A stretch of 64,000 bases of DNA, from contig QRFJ01004908.1 in NCBI GenBank assembly GCA_006176705.1, positions 62,001 through 126,000 of the forward strand, given 5' to 3'. Positions 12,004 through 26,500 of the stretch are shown here, one piece after another. Positions within the stretch are counted from its first letter, which is position 1, and each line of letters starts with the position of its first letter. A model generated the notes under the pieces. It was not told the DNA's origin and made no database searches. It saw only the letters and a list, made by a program, of their open reading frames with translations. This stretch comes from Cocos nucifera. Its lineage: Eukaryota; Streptophyta; Magnoliopsida; Arecales; Arecaceae. Position numbers and translations under genes: made by a program.

Positions 12004-15000
12004 AGGTGAAGCCTATTTCCTCAAGGAGTTCGATGCCGAAGAAGGAGACTCAGTTGTGTCTCCCACATCCTCCGGAGACGAGACCGATGAGAAGATACTT
12101 AATGGGCGGTTCAAAAATATCCAGAGCTGTGATTTTGATGCTGCTCGGAGAGAGCCAATTAGCCAGATGGATGTGGGGAATGGAAAGATTGTCAAGCGAA
12201 CAAGTTCAAGGCGCTCAACAATTTTTGGCCTTATGTTCGGACGGAAGTTTATGAAGGATAATGACCAGGGGAGTATTGTGGAGAGGGTAAATTCGCTCGA
12301 GCGTGCAGAGATTGCAGCTGACCTCTTGGAATCGAAGTGGTCGACCAATCTCCCAACCAATAACCGGAGGACAAACAATTCTCCTGGAACACAATCTGAA
12401 GGTGAAAATAAAGATACGAATGCCATTGACAGAGAACAATCACCACAAATACCTTCCAACAGAGTCTCTGGTCATGATGATATGATTAATTCTCATTGTG
12501 AGAACCTCGATGATAATTTTTGGAGCAGTAATGCAAGTGAAAATCATTTGGAAGAGATGATTAAGCATGATTCTCCATGTATAAGAGTTGATGAGGAGGT
12601 TATAGAGATCTACGCATCAAACGGCAATGTAGCTGAGAGGACTGAGTTAAACTTTGATGAAGTTACTCCAGAATCAAAAGGTCCTGATGCTAGTAGCCAA
12701 TGTCATTGTACTTTCGAAGATTCAATGGATTCTCATAGTGAGGTATTGGGTGATAGTTTTGGAAATGATATGAAGCATTTTGAAGAGTTAAATTCCCATG
12801 AGAAGGTTGTTGAGATTTACACTTTAGAGGCCAATACAGATGACAAGAGTAAGGTAATATCTGAATTATTAAGAATAGAATCGAATCAAATGGATGTTCA
12901 AAGTCCTGGTTCTGTTACTCGTCCTCATGATACAGTACAATCATTGAATGAAATATGTAAGGGCTCAACCAATGATTTTTCTGTTCTTGAAAATGATGAG
13001 AAGAAAACTACTTCTTTCAGCTACTGTGAAACTATAGAAAGCTCAACCCTAAGGTTCAATGTTTCTAACGGCCGAGCTCTTGATGCTGTGGACCTCTTTT
13101 CAGGTGGGGGTACACAGGGAGAGGAAACTTCTGAAGTTCAGTGTGACACAAGTGAACGGATCCCGGCAGTCAAGTCACAACAAGAATCAGGTGCTTGCAC
13201 AAGTAATGAAAATCTGAGTGGATGTCATGACCAGAATATGGTGATTTCCAGAGTTGAGGTTTCTTCTGTCTCTCAAAACAATCAGTCTGACTGTCCAAAT
13301 AATGCTGACTCTCCTCCCACCATGGCTTCTTTCCGAACCTTGAATGGCCTTCATTCTTCACCTGATGGAGTCTTTGAGGTGGAAGAAACAAGTATTAACC
13401 AAATTGATTACTCTGGGAATGAGACTCAGATGGAGGACGGAGAGACTACGGACTGCATTCAGGTCCAGCGACTTGACTCTGCTGATCAAGTCAAAGAGTT
13501 AGAAAATTCTGGGAAGGGAGTTAGTGTGAATGAATCCTGTAACTCAAATGGTGTTAATAATACTCAGGAATGCAGTGTTGCATTTAGGTCTGTGGAAGAA
13601 ACAATAGCAAGCGCCCTGTCCCCCGAGGGCTCAGAGGATGATCAATTCCCATTCACCGATACTGACAGTTTCACTGCTAAAGAAATTGGCCCTGAGTTAT
13701 CACTTGATGACACAGCAGTTGAAACAGAAGATCACCAAATGGTCACTGCAGAAGCTGATGTCAAGGAGCTTGAACTGAAGGACATAGAAAATGAGCAATT
13801 GTTTGAAGGCTTTTGTGATGTGTCAAGGCCTCATACCAGTCCAATAACTATTCGCGGAAGCTGGACAAATGAGTCAGGAAATGAACAGTTAGTGAGATCT
13901 TTACCCAATATCCGTTCTGACATTCATGATCTTGAAGGGTCCAATCTACTTCACCCACTAAGTTGCTCACTCAATTCAAAATCTACAAACAATGTGCTGG
14001 ATTTACTTGAGAAGAAATGTCCTCACTCTTTGAAGGCAGATTCTCAACACAGTGGAGAGCAAGGTCAGGTTACACCTGAATTTGTTGCTACAGACATTGA
14101 TGTAGAAAATAAGGGAGAGCAGAAGGGTACTGTAATCAGCCCTGCTGTTGGTGAGTGAATCTTATTTCCTGCTGCATCTATATCTATGTATATGTATGTA
14201 TTTCTTTGCCTATTGGATTTTCTGATAAATTATATTTTTAAAGGTTGCAACAAAATTTTCTGCTGAATGGATGAATCTTAAGTTGTATATCAGCAAAGGC
14301 TTTGCAAATTATTATGCCTCTTTAGATCTAGGTTATACATGAAAATGGTATTGGATGCATGCACATGTTTGAATTAAATTTGGATTTTTTTTTAAATGTT
14401 ATGTACTTCTATGCAGAGTTATCCCTCTGCAAACACTTGTTGTTTGAAGGGATGGGTGCTGATGCAGCTTGTCAAGTATTTAATTCTGAAAAAGTGAATT
14501 TAGAGAAATTTTGTGCATTGGGCCCATCGCTTGTGAAGAATGATAAGCTAGTCATCAAAATTGGCAATCATTATTATCCATGGGATGCAGCTGCACCAAT
14601 CATTTTGGGAATGGTTTCTTTTGGTCAGGAGCAAATATTTAAAACTCAAGGTATGATACCTGTTGACCGAGATGAGAAAAATATCAAAGGGGATAACTCA
14701 AGAGCCATAGTACCAACTGGGGTTAGCTGGAGGATTTGGCCATTCAATTTTAAAAGATCAAGAACCATAAGCACCATACATGCAGCCCGTGAAGGTTTTA
14801 ATGAAACAGATAGAGACTCTGCTTTTGAGAAGACAAAAAGCCTGACCGCAGAAAATGACATGCTGAAAGTCAGGAGTATGAAGAAGAAGGTGCGATCACT
14901 TACTCCAACATCCGAACAGCTTTCTTCCTTGAATCTTAAGGAGGGTCGGAATGTCATAACATTTAGTTTCTCCACTGCGATGCTTGGGGCGCAGCAGGTC

Positions 15001-17476
15001 ATTCCTTTCATAGTTTTACCCCATTATAAACATATTTTAAGTTGTATGTCTATTACCTAATGCATTTTGACATTTAACAGGTGGATGCTAGCATATATCT
15101 ATGGAAATGGAATACTCGCATAGTTATCTCAGATGTCGATGGAACAATTACCAAGTGAGCTCTCTACTCTATTTCAAGACACATATTTAAGATGACTTTG
15201 TTTATTTTAGGTTGGCCAATAGGTGCAGCTATTTCATCTCAGAATATTGACCAGCCTTGTTTTCTGATGCGGCAAGTAGTCATCAGAAGAAACAGGAAGC
15301 CCATGGTTTGTCAGACCTGGTCATACAACTACAATTCCTTGTATGTCCTGGCACACTGACAAAACTTGAGGGGTACTCCTTCTTTACCAATCTTTTCCTA
15401 GTAAGAGTGCACAAAGAGCTGGTTGCTTTCTGGGATGAGACAGGCAATTTGATTGATCTTCATATCCATTATCACTAATAATTTTTCTCAAGGTTTTTAG
15501 TGTAATATTCTCTTGATACTCCAATAATATCCAAATAACATTGCAAATATTGTCTGTTCCTACAGTTTTATGGATGTGTGCCCCAGAAAGTAAGCTTTAT
15601 CTGCTCTTTTCATTACATTGATCCCAGATTCACCTATGCATTTGCATGCTTTTTTTGAAAGCGCTGATTCAGATTTTGTAATGTAGGCATTTTTCTGACA
15701 TTTGTTAAACTCGTTTAATTGAATATATTTTTTGTAATGCTTGTTTTTCTATTTTTGAATATTATGACTTTTGTTTAATATTGTTATCTATACTTATTAG
15801 CATGTGAGATTACAGCCGTGTTTAATGAAAATGACTTGCTTAAAGCAAAATTTTAGTCCATTTATGTTTCTAAGAATTAAGTATGTATTTTTGAAGGTCC
15901 GGAACATGTAATATTATCACCAGAAAGCTATCTAACCTTAGTATTTGTATTAATGAGGTAGGCTGCACAAAGCACAAAGCATTTCAAAGCTATAAGCAGT
16001 TGGATCGGTCTTCTGTACAAAATCTCAAGAAAAAAGTGGTATTTGACCCTTTGATAGCCAAAACACCTACCTACACATATGGTAGAAATCTAGGTCACTA
16101 GAAAATGTTGCAGGCTGGTCAAAGCTATAATTTTTTTTGTAAGATTTCTAACTGATTCAATAGATGAAGGGTCAATTTGGGCACCACTATTGTGTAAAGC
16201 AAGCTAGGACTTGGGAAAAATAAAAAGAACCTCAATGACTTAATGGCCCCTTGTGAATGGTGGTGAATTCAGGGGCTGTTTGGAGTCCTAAGGTTGAAGT
16301 TATAGTGCAACTCAAGTCATATTGCAGCTTAAGTTGTAGTAGTTAACTTACAAGCTTTGTCCCGCAGGATTAAAAACCTTGCTTACAAGAAAGCGCACTT
16401 CTTGTATTGGGAAGAGAGTTTGGGGAAAAGTGGGGCATTTTTAACTGATATTTTATTTTGTCAAACATCCTGTGTACGGATGCCAGGTCGGAATACTTGA
16501 CGTACATAGAGCTCATGTCTCCTGGACAAGGTGGTTGACATCAAAGCCACTAGTGGCCAGGGCTTGGGTGTGGACTTGGGCACTCATGGGCAGTGAGCGG
16601 GCTGCAACGTGTAGACCTTGAGGAGGGCAGAGAATGTGAAAGAGAAGGGTGGGATGAAGGGCCAGAGGTGGTGCATGGTGGCATAGAGGTGGAGAAGGTG
16701 TGCAGCAGTGGAGGAGGAGATGGAGTGGAAGAGAGAGGAAGGGCAGAGAGATTTTTTTTTTTTTTTTAAAAAAAGGTGCACAATCAAGCAACTGCAACTC
16801 ATCCTGTAGTCATTTTGACTGTTAGATGACCTACTGTGCAATATAAGTTGCAGGCATCTAAACAAGTGGGTTGGCCTGCACCTGCAACTTGAGCTACATG
16901 AGGCTCTGCTTATAGAAAGCCTAACAGCCTCTTAGATTACATCGGCTATACCTTAGCAGTAATACTAGTTCAATTGCAGCAAAATCTCATTTCTTTGATT
17001 TTAGCTTTTAAATTAATCATCAATAGTTTCATCAGCTGCTCTCAGCTTTATTGCACATTCAATGATCAGAGCCTTAATTTTCACTTATGGGCATAATACA
17101 TCATGGAGTTTCACAAACTTTTGATGGCTTTTAGTCATTTGACTGCCAAGGTCAAGCAATGCTTTGGCATCAATCTTTGATACATGTTGATGTGGGTCCA
17201 ATTAGGTATCGCTTCTGTATGCATGGAAGGTCCTCTAAACAAGCATCTAGCTTGCTCTCCAATTTTCAGGAATAGGCAAGAAGAGAAAAGTTCTAATGGC
17301 CATGATAGAAAAGTACCAGTTTTTATATTAAACTGAAAGTAAGATGGACACACAATAAGTTCTAGTAGCAATATATTAAAAAAATAGAGATTTTAGAGCA
17401 GAAATAGATAAAGGGATAGCAGATTGAGTACATAAAAGAGAGATGGAGAGAATTAGTGGGTGTGTGAATGTGAGTT

Positions 17477-17523
<47 letters not shown>

Positions 17524-20500
17524 AACCTGGCCAAAAGCTTATTCTTCAAGTAAACTTACTCCAATAAATCTCTAAATTCATCTTTTCACACCTACTCTTA
17601 TTTATATGGACTAAAATGACTAGAAATATTGCTTGTTACTCAAGAAAAGCCTCTCAGCTGTCATAACTGTAAGACACTTTCCATCTAGTTTGGCAAAAAA
17701 AAAATCCCTAAAATTGAAAACTGGATCTCCTAAACAAATTAACAAACATTGCTCTTTTTTATCACTTATTTAACTACAACTAAAATATCTAAAATTGAAT
17801 ATCTAATCTTGATGTAAGATATACTAACAGGATACTTAATTCACCCAACTAAAGCTCCTAAGGAAAAGTTCTGGACAGTTGTCATTGTTGCTTACCATAG
17901 TGGAAACAGTGTTAAATATTAGATCTCCTTTGTAAGTGAAAAAAACACTTACTAAGACATCATGAATTGTTTAAGCATCAAAGGACTCAAAATAGTGGAC
18001 CTAATTGGACATCAAAATCATGTGCAATTCATAGAAGCAGAAAAGCGTACAACATGACATTTCTCTATGGGCACGAGTTGAGGCTGTCATTTTATATTTC
18101 TTATACTATCATACAACTTCTTGTTTTTCCTTTTTGCGAGCAAGCAAAGCACACCAAAAATGATATTCCCATTGTCAGCTGCATATCCTTTTGGTGTTTC
18201 ATTGTATCACTTCAGCCTGCTAAGCATTCCAAGTAATCTCCCTAGTGCACTCTTGAGATCCTGGATTTGTTTAGTGAAAAGCTCGTTACTTAGGATTTTT
18301 AAATTAACTGCAACTTCCAAATTGTTCAACATCACTTCATCTGGTTGCTTGCAAACTTCAATATGAGACAAATATCTATCTATTAGATTTTCTCTAACTA
18401 AGCCACTTGTACAGATTTTGTTGACTTCATAAGCCTTTACCTGCAAGCCCTGTACTCGGACTTTTTGATTGCAGACAGATGATCTGAGCTTTACTGTTGT
18501 AGATGTGCAATAAGCTGTTAATGTTGTCCCTTTGTAGATCATAGATGAAGAATTTTATGCTATTAATAGGGAGAGGAGAACTTCGATTGCATGGAGTTTT
18601 TCTTGGTTCTGTGTTTGTGGTAGTTCCTTATGATGGAATTTCTTTATGTTATAAGGACTCTGGTTTTGCTGATTTTGTTATATCCTTTTACTGATTTTGC
18701 AGATCAGATGTTCTTGGACAGTTCATGCCTCTAGTAGGTGTAGATTGGTCCCAGACTGGTGTTGCACATCTATTTTCTGCAATTAAGGTATTGACAAGTT
18801 TCTCACACGTGATAATGACAACTTAACATTAAGCATTTATTCATAAAACTTTAGTCACTTCTTTCATCTGTATGGTATTAAGCTGTGGGCTAGGTTTAAT
18901 GGAGATTATATAATGTTATCAATTGCACTCGGTAGGTTCAACAATGCATTGTCAATAAAACTTTATATATTAAAATGCAGATCATAGCGATATTTTATTT
19001 GTCAGGCCTTGTCCCATTTATTTGTATTTGGCGATGTGACTTTTCTTTGCTAGTCATCCTATAAAATGTTACATCCAATATCACTGTTTGCTTTTCTCAG
19101 TCCTTTCTGTAGCAGTCTAGATGGATAAAGAAGCACGAAGTACTTTAAAATGGCTAAGGATCCTGGATGTTTTATATTGTGTTTCTCTCCCTGTACTACT
19201 AACAGGGATGCCTAATGAACATCCTTGTAATTGAATTGTTACAAATGAATGTTACTTCCCACACACAAATGACTTGATTTCCCAGCAAGGCTTGAAATAC
19301 CATGGTATGGGTCATGCTGATCACATACCAGCACAGTGCAGAACCCTCATATCTACTCACGATTTGCTGATATAGGGTGATAGGGAACATGGGATGAAAT
19401 GATGCTTATCGAAGTACAGGACATTATGTACTATGTTATGGTTGTTTTCTCAAATCTTGCTTCCCAGTTAAGTATCTTATATAACATAAATTGAAACCCA
19501 TACCTAAACCGCTACAATCATACAGTTGAGCTTACCTGATTAGATTTTCATGACTCTGTTTGAGGCAAACCACCAAAGCTCATATAACCTGCACTAGAGA
19601 TGTTTAAACTTTACAAGAAAATCATAAATGATGGACTCAATGAGATTATTAACCTCCTCAGTGAAAATTTCCTTGGCAAAATTTAAAATAACCTTTTCTG
19701 CTAAATAATCTAAAATAACATGGTAACACTAGAACTACAATATATTTCCTACAGTCCACCCTTGGTTTGTTATCCTACAATATTTCCAAAATGCTTTTGC
19801 ACTACATGACTTAATCTGGTTGTCCCTTTAAAGAAATCCAAGTTTCTTGTTAAACAGAGCTTCATAAGATCTTTGTTGAGTATGCACATACCCATTCAAT
19901 TTCTAAAAGTTTTGCACTTCGTCTAATATGCTCACTCTTTACTTTATCCTTCCTAGGGTTGCCACAAGTCCGCCTGAACATTCCAATCTGTGTCTTAGTC
20001 ATTTTACATGCTCATACATTCTTAGTTGCCCATCTTTTAAACCATACAATAATCTGATCCCTGTTGCCATTTACAGAATTACCCTTCAGTCATAAAGGCA
20101 TGCATTAATCACATAAGTAACAAGAAACTATACATTTTACTTTATGTGAAAAACAATCATGTTAGTGTATTCTTGTTTCAGTAGCTAATATGATATGATT
20201 AATTGTATATTTATACGGTACAGTTGGAAGAGAGGATCTTTTGTTATTTCAAGATCTTTTATAAGGACAAGTTGGGATCAGAGGTTAATCATGTGATATT
20301 AAAGTAATTTGAAGTAAAGCAGACAATGCTAATAAAGTAATAGCTTTTACTTAATGTTTGTCAGGTTGACTCATTAATTATTGAATCATGCAGTATTAAG
20401 GTAAAGCAGACAGTGCTAATAAAGCAATAGCTTTTATTTAATGTTTGTCAAGTTTACTTATTAATTATTGAATCATATTTTGTCAACAAGGTCAATGAAA

Positions 20501-23500
20501 TAGTTGATGACTACCTTGATGCTCTACTAAGTTTGAAGAGAATGAAACAAAAAATTAGGAACAACCCTGGAGTCTTGGCGAATACAATGTTGAAAACATT
20601 TGCATATTTTCTGACATTTTCAGTAGGCTTGCAAATTAATTTATTATGTATCTTGTCATTGCTTCAACTCTTGGACTTCATACCTGCTGTCTCTGGCACC
20701 TGATCTATAAGCCTTAACTTATTTGGAGCTAGGTGTTTGAGGAAAGATGGTAGGTAATATTTTGTTTCCATTTGATATGCAGTCAAACATTGAATCTCTT
20801 GTACCATAGGGCATTCTCTTTATAATTGCATCCTTTTTTGTCTTGCTGATGCCTGATGAGATCTAGTATATTACGCCCTGTTGTCTTTGTAAGCAAATTT
20901 CAGTTTGCTGCAGGAGAATGGATATCAACTGCTGTTTCTAAGTGCACGTGCAATTTCACAGGCCCATCTAACAAGACAGTTCCTTTTCAACCTTAAACAG
21001 GTCATATATTGAAAACTGATTCTCAACTATGTTACCGGCATTATAAAGTTGTTTGTTTTTCTATGTTCTCTTCATGTGTTAATATAATCATGAAGGCAGT
21101 GATGAATAAGTAATCTCATCTCCCAGAGATGTAAATATGTTTTGATGTACAGGATGGGAAAGTGCTCCCTGATGGTCCGGTTGTTATATCTCCAGATGGA
21201 CTCTTCCCTTCACTTTACAGAGAAGGTGGTTATTGTAACTTTTTAACTTTTGATTTTTTGATCTGCATCGGAAGAGTTGCATGTACAATTCATTTTGTTA
21301 CTTTCATTCCCAGAGGTTACCCATATTTTGAGTTAGAGACATCAATGTTTACTGCTTTGATTGCTGCTGCTGTATATTCCTATGTACTTCAGACCCTTAC
21401 ACAAGCTATGACTGGTTCCTTTGCTGCATGGCATCATTATAGTTCTTGTTTTAAATTAGACTCTTGTTGCATATCCATGTTGTTTCTCATGGACAGCTCA
21501 GGCGTATTTATATCATGCCAGTAACCAATAGGGAGGAAAATTTTACCTGCATGCATGCTTGAAACATGATGTTAATGTCAGTTGGATGCGCACATGTGCA
21601 TCACCAGATTTATGCTATCTGCATCATGTATCTTAAAGGATTAAATTGAACTCATGAGAGCCCAAAAGAAAATATAAGTAAATTTTATAGAATTGTTAAT
21701 GATGAACAAAAAGTTTGCAATTGAGGGTTATGCCATAAGTTTCTTAGAAAATCCATGCACTTAAATGAATGTTAGTGGCATTATCATTGCCACAAGAAGA
21801 GTGTTGGAAATAAAACCTGCAAATCTTGGCTCACAACATGTACTATCACAGAAGCTAATAATGTGATGTTATTCATTACTTTAATGAAGCCACCAAGAAA
21901 ATTATTAGAGATTGCTATGAGGCCACCAAAGAAAGAATGGGACTACACAATTAAAGGAATGTCTGAAATTCTGGATCAAAAAAAAGAGAGGGCAAAATAA
22001 GTGGAAGAGGGGAAAGAGAGATATAGAAGGCTAAAGCGATGTGGGCCAAGGGAAGAAAACAAAATATAACAGTTTGTTTTCCTATAGGGGATATGAAATT
22101 ATATGGAAAACACCTAACTTTTATTTCTGTCTTATGAAATCATATTAAACCTATGTAGCTATATGCTATGTCAGTTGACGGTCTAAGCAATCCTCAATGT
22201 TGTAATAATTCATTTTCTCTTATAAGGACTTCCTAATTCAGATTATACTAAAAGTCATTTAAATTTAGTTGATCTTGAATTCATCTTTTAGGTGGTTGCT
22301 TACAGTCTTTGCTTTTTTCTAATTTTTTGGGTGCAATTATCCCTTGCTTATTTGGATTTTTATATTATATTAGACAAGGTTTAAAAATATGGTTTAGGTT
22401 TCAGTTTGCGGTTCTGACTGGGCCAAGCAAATTTTGTTTTTGACAATTTCAATGGCTTTGGTGGTTTTGGCTTTGTTCTTGACATCCTGATTGAAAATTA
22501 TATAGAAAAATGTCAATTAAAATTACGTAAATTGTAAAAAAAAGAAAAAGGTCAAGCAAATAGGTTACACATCATTTAAAGTATGTGATATTGTGGTGGA
22601 GGGACCCTCAGATGTATCACCCTGGTGCTGTTGCAATGAGATATTCAAAAAATAAATGAATATATTGTTAAAAATTCTCCTTTGAGGGTGGTACATCTTT
22701 TTACTGTTTAATGGAAATCTAAGATATGATTATTCAGGGTGCATATGAGTTTTGAAGTTTGGGACCTGGCCAAAATCTGTCAAAGAATGTAGTTTCCTTT
22801 ATTTATTTATTGTTTAAAATTTTGGAATGCATGCAAGGCTTTAAAATTTTCTCGAAGCTTGTGAAGAAAACAGCCAAGCATAGCCATGGATTTCAGATTT
22901 GATCCCATAAACTATTTTTAGCCAAAACTCCAAGACCATGCTATTTGAAACTTGGACATGAGAGTTTTGAATGACATTTCAGACCATGCTGTTTGAAGTT
23001 TGAGTTCAGTTTGTAGACCTGCAATGTCAGAATCCAAGTAATTGAGTTCCTTGTGAGACATTTTGAACCAGACAAGTGTTCATTTTTCTTTTTATTTACA
23101 TTATTGTCTGGTTTAACCTTTTACCATATATGTTCTACAAAACTGGATTCCTTTGTTTTGAAGAAAATATTTTGTAGCTACCATGCATTTAATCTATGTT
23201 TAAAATTGATATGAAATTGAGTTTTTTAACCTTATTAATTGTAGTTATCAGAAGAGCTCCTCATGAATTCAAGATCTCATGCCTAGAGGTGAGTTCTTCT
23301 CTTGCTTGTTGGATTTTCTCAGAAGCGCTTGCTTCCTGAATGTTATTACTTGTTATCTTAATTGAGTCATCGAATGTATAAGAGTGGATATTTCTGAGAT
23401 TTTCTGCCATGTTGGGTGATTAACATAAATATCTAAATGCACTTAACGAGAAAAAATGACTATCATGCATCTTCTACTAATTTGTTGTTTGTGTATTGTC

Positions 23501-26500
23501 ATTATTGTGAGAATTTCATACAAAACATGGTAGTTTTTGGTGCCTTCTTTGCATGGCAATAAAAATGGCCAGCTTCCTATAAAGCAACTTTCCTATTATT
23601 GTTTAACTTAAACATGGTATCCAGAGCTTTTGATGTCACTGAGTACAATGGATGTATTCATTTTTTTCTTAGCCACTCGCTTTTCTTCCTATATTTACTT
23701 ATTGATGAGTGTCCTTTTGTAGATTGTAAACATGGTCCATAATATTGACCTCTAATGTTACATACTTTTTTTTTTGGTTCTATTCAGCAGATCTCTTGTT
23801 TTCCCCTAGTCTTGTCACTCATTGATGACTCATGGTTTGGTCGTTATCTTGAAACTGATTTTCCTTAGCAACCACATCATATCCTTTTTGTAGATATTAC
23901 ATGAGTTCCTTGGACTGAAAACCATCTGATTCTGCTGGAGTGCAAAATTATCTAGTACCACCTTAAACCAATGTTGGAGCCCGTTGATTCTCCTAGGAGT
24001 AGATGATATTTTTTTTCAGTCCAAAGCTTGCATCTGAAGTCAGTCTTGATAACCAAACTGAGAAATTGGCAAGCAACGTTTGTTTTTTTGTTTTTTTGTT
24101 TTCAATTACCACATTCTTCAGCTAATTTATTCATATTCTTCTTTGGACTCTGATTTGGAAGACTTTGATGCGTTGGATAGCTTTCTGATGAGCTTCTAAA
24201 TGATGCTAAGCCCATCCTTGAATTTAAAACAAGTATGTTTTTGGGAGAAATATTTCTCCCACTGTCTAAGAATGACAGGATGCAAAGTACTTTGTTGATC
24301 TGTTATTGGGTCTGTATCATGACTTTAACTTTCTGATGGCTTGCTTATTCTTTATGCAAATTTTGTCATATCATATAAACTTGTGCAATTTTGCAGAAAC
24401 ATTGTTATCTTACATTTGTCACCTTTTGCAACACTCTTGCTCCCACTTTTCTTGTCCTTCACTATTTACTTCCAATGCTTTGATGTTACAACATTTTTTA
24501 AATTTTACTTCTATCATCCGTATATATCAAATTTCATCAACTTTAGTTACATTATGTGTCAATGCTATGGTACCTATCATGCTCCAATCTCTACATATTC
24601 CCTTCCTATGCCATCTCAACTGTGGTGCTTCATGCCTTCATCTATGGCCCTGGTCCTCAAGCCAAGATTTTATGTCCTAGCAGGATGGAGGGTGTCCTGG
24701 CCATTTCATCCTGTTCCTACGAGAAAACGGAACTAGGATGATGTTGGGACTTCAAAACCTATCCATATGGAGAGAGAAGAAGAAAAATGAAAGAAAGAAA
24801 GGAAGGAATGATGAAGAAAAGGAAAAAGTGAAGGGAAAGAAGAAGAAGAAAAATGAAAGAAAGAAAGGAAAAGAAAAAGAAAAAGAAGGAAAGAAGAAAG
24901 AAAGGAAAGAGAAAGAAGAAGAAAAGGAAAAAATAAAGAAAGGATGGAAGAAGAAAAAAAGAAAAAGGAAAGGAAAGAAAGAAAGTTAGAAGAAAAAGAA
25001 AGAAAAGAAGGAAAAAAATATAAAGAAAAGAAGAAGAGGAGAGAGATGAAGGATATCTACCAGGTTGGATGACCGGGACCGTATAGGATAATGGGGCATC
25101 CCGTTTCATGGAGAAACTAGGACACCTTCATCTCATAGGATTTAAAATCTTGCCTTAAGCATCATGCTTTCTCATCCTATGAATTCAACACCTCAACCAC
25201 TCAACTACCCTTAATTGTTCATGTTGTTATAATATCTCTCTTGAGGCTCTTTTTTAGCCTATAGTCCTGTTCTTACTGGCAAATTTGCTAGAAGATTCAC
25301 CTTTATTTCGAGGTTAAATATGTTGATCATAGTCTTGTGTATAGACTAGTACAAGAAGTGTCTATGTCAATGTGTCCTGGATGCATACTATTTCAGTCTA
25401 GTTATTGGCATGGATTGTATAGATGTTACGTTGTAGATGAGTTCTGCATATGCTCCCCTTAGAATGGCATTTGACATGTAGTGTGGAGATGTTCATAAAC
25501 GATGTATAGCTGGCTTTATCCCTGGTGAGATTCATAATCCTTCCAATATGTTCCTCAAGATTTAACACTAGAAGCCTGGAACTACGCTTCACAATGAGGA
25601 AAAATGGTGGAACTAATGCTTATAAAACAAGACTTTGGAGAAGGACTATGCTCTAGAATGAGTTAAAGCAAAAAGCTGACCATTCCAAGACAGTGGCTGC
25701 AGTAAAGGCCTAGCAGAGCAGAGGTGCTTGAAATTGAAATAACAAAAAAATGCGTTCCAAACTTGTACACAAAAATTGTGATTGATCATTCCATGAATAG
25801 ATTTCACAAACAGAGGAAAAGGAGGTGGAGTATCTTATAGATGTTCATAACTGTTAGTTTATATCCTCTCTCTCTCTCTCTCAAAGACTATTTGAATTAA
25901 ATCAAGAGAGTGACAGAGGAGGGTCTCTTTTTCATCATTTCAAAATTAAAGGAATTACCAAAACCATTTTGCAGTGGACCGTGGTGAAAGTGGAAATATG
26001 GGTACTAGGCATGAGGCAACCTTTAGGGCCTGTTCAGGATGCGTGTTTAAGCTGTTCCAGGAATATACCTTATATGGTTGCTGGTGGGAAGAAGTTAGCA
26101 GGGACCAAAAAGATTATCATCTTGATGAGGTAACTTTGGCTCCTAGAATCCTAAAAGGCTAAAACATTTAGGATACCATAAATCACCTATTAGACTGAAC
26201 TGCTTATCCTGATTTTTTGGCATTTTATGAACAATTGTGACTCCATTGCATCTCTATTTCTATATCAATGTTGTTTCTTTTCTTTAAAACTTTCCCTGCA
26301 CGGAGAATTTATCATGGAATAGTCTGTCTGGGCATCCAAACAAGCCCTTAGGCACCTAGTTGATCAGCTTATCCACCTGAAACCCATGAAAGGAATGCAT
26401 TTCAATGAAGGTGGTTTGTCGAAAGAGTTTGGACCCTCCTAGGCCTTTGATCTGGATTCTTCATCCAAACCCTCAACTCCCAAAGGATGCTTGTTCCCAA

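Noticed and set aside
15257..15478. Possible extra exon in PAH intron 3
   Set aside because: Exons 3 and 4 join directly through [15 protein letters not shown] as in other lipins, so no exon is missing between them.
24738..24989. Lys/Glu-rich open frame in PAH intron 7
   Set aside because: A pure purine tract cannot easily form stops; it lies inside an intron and has no domain.
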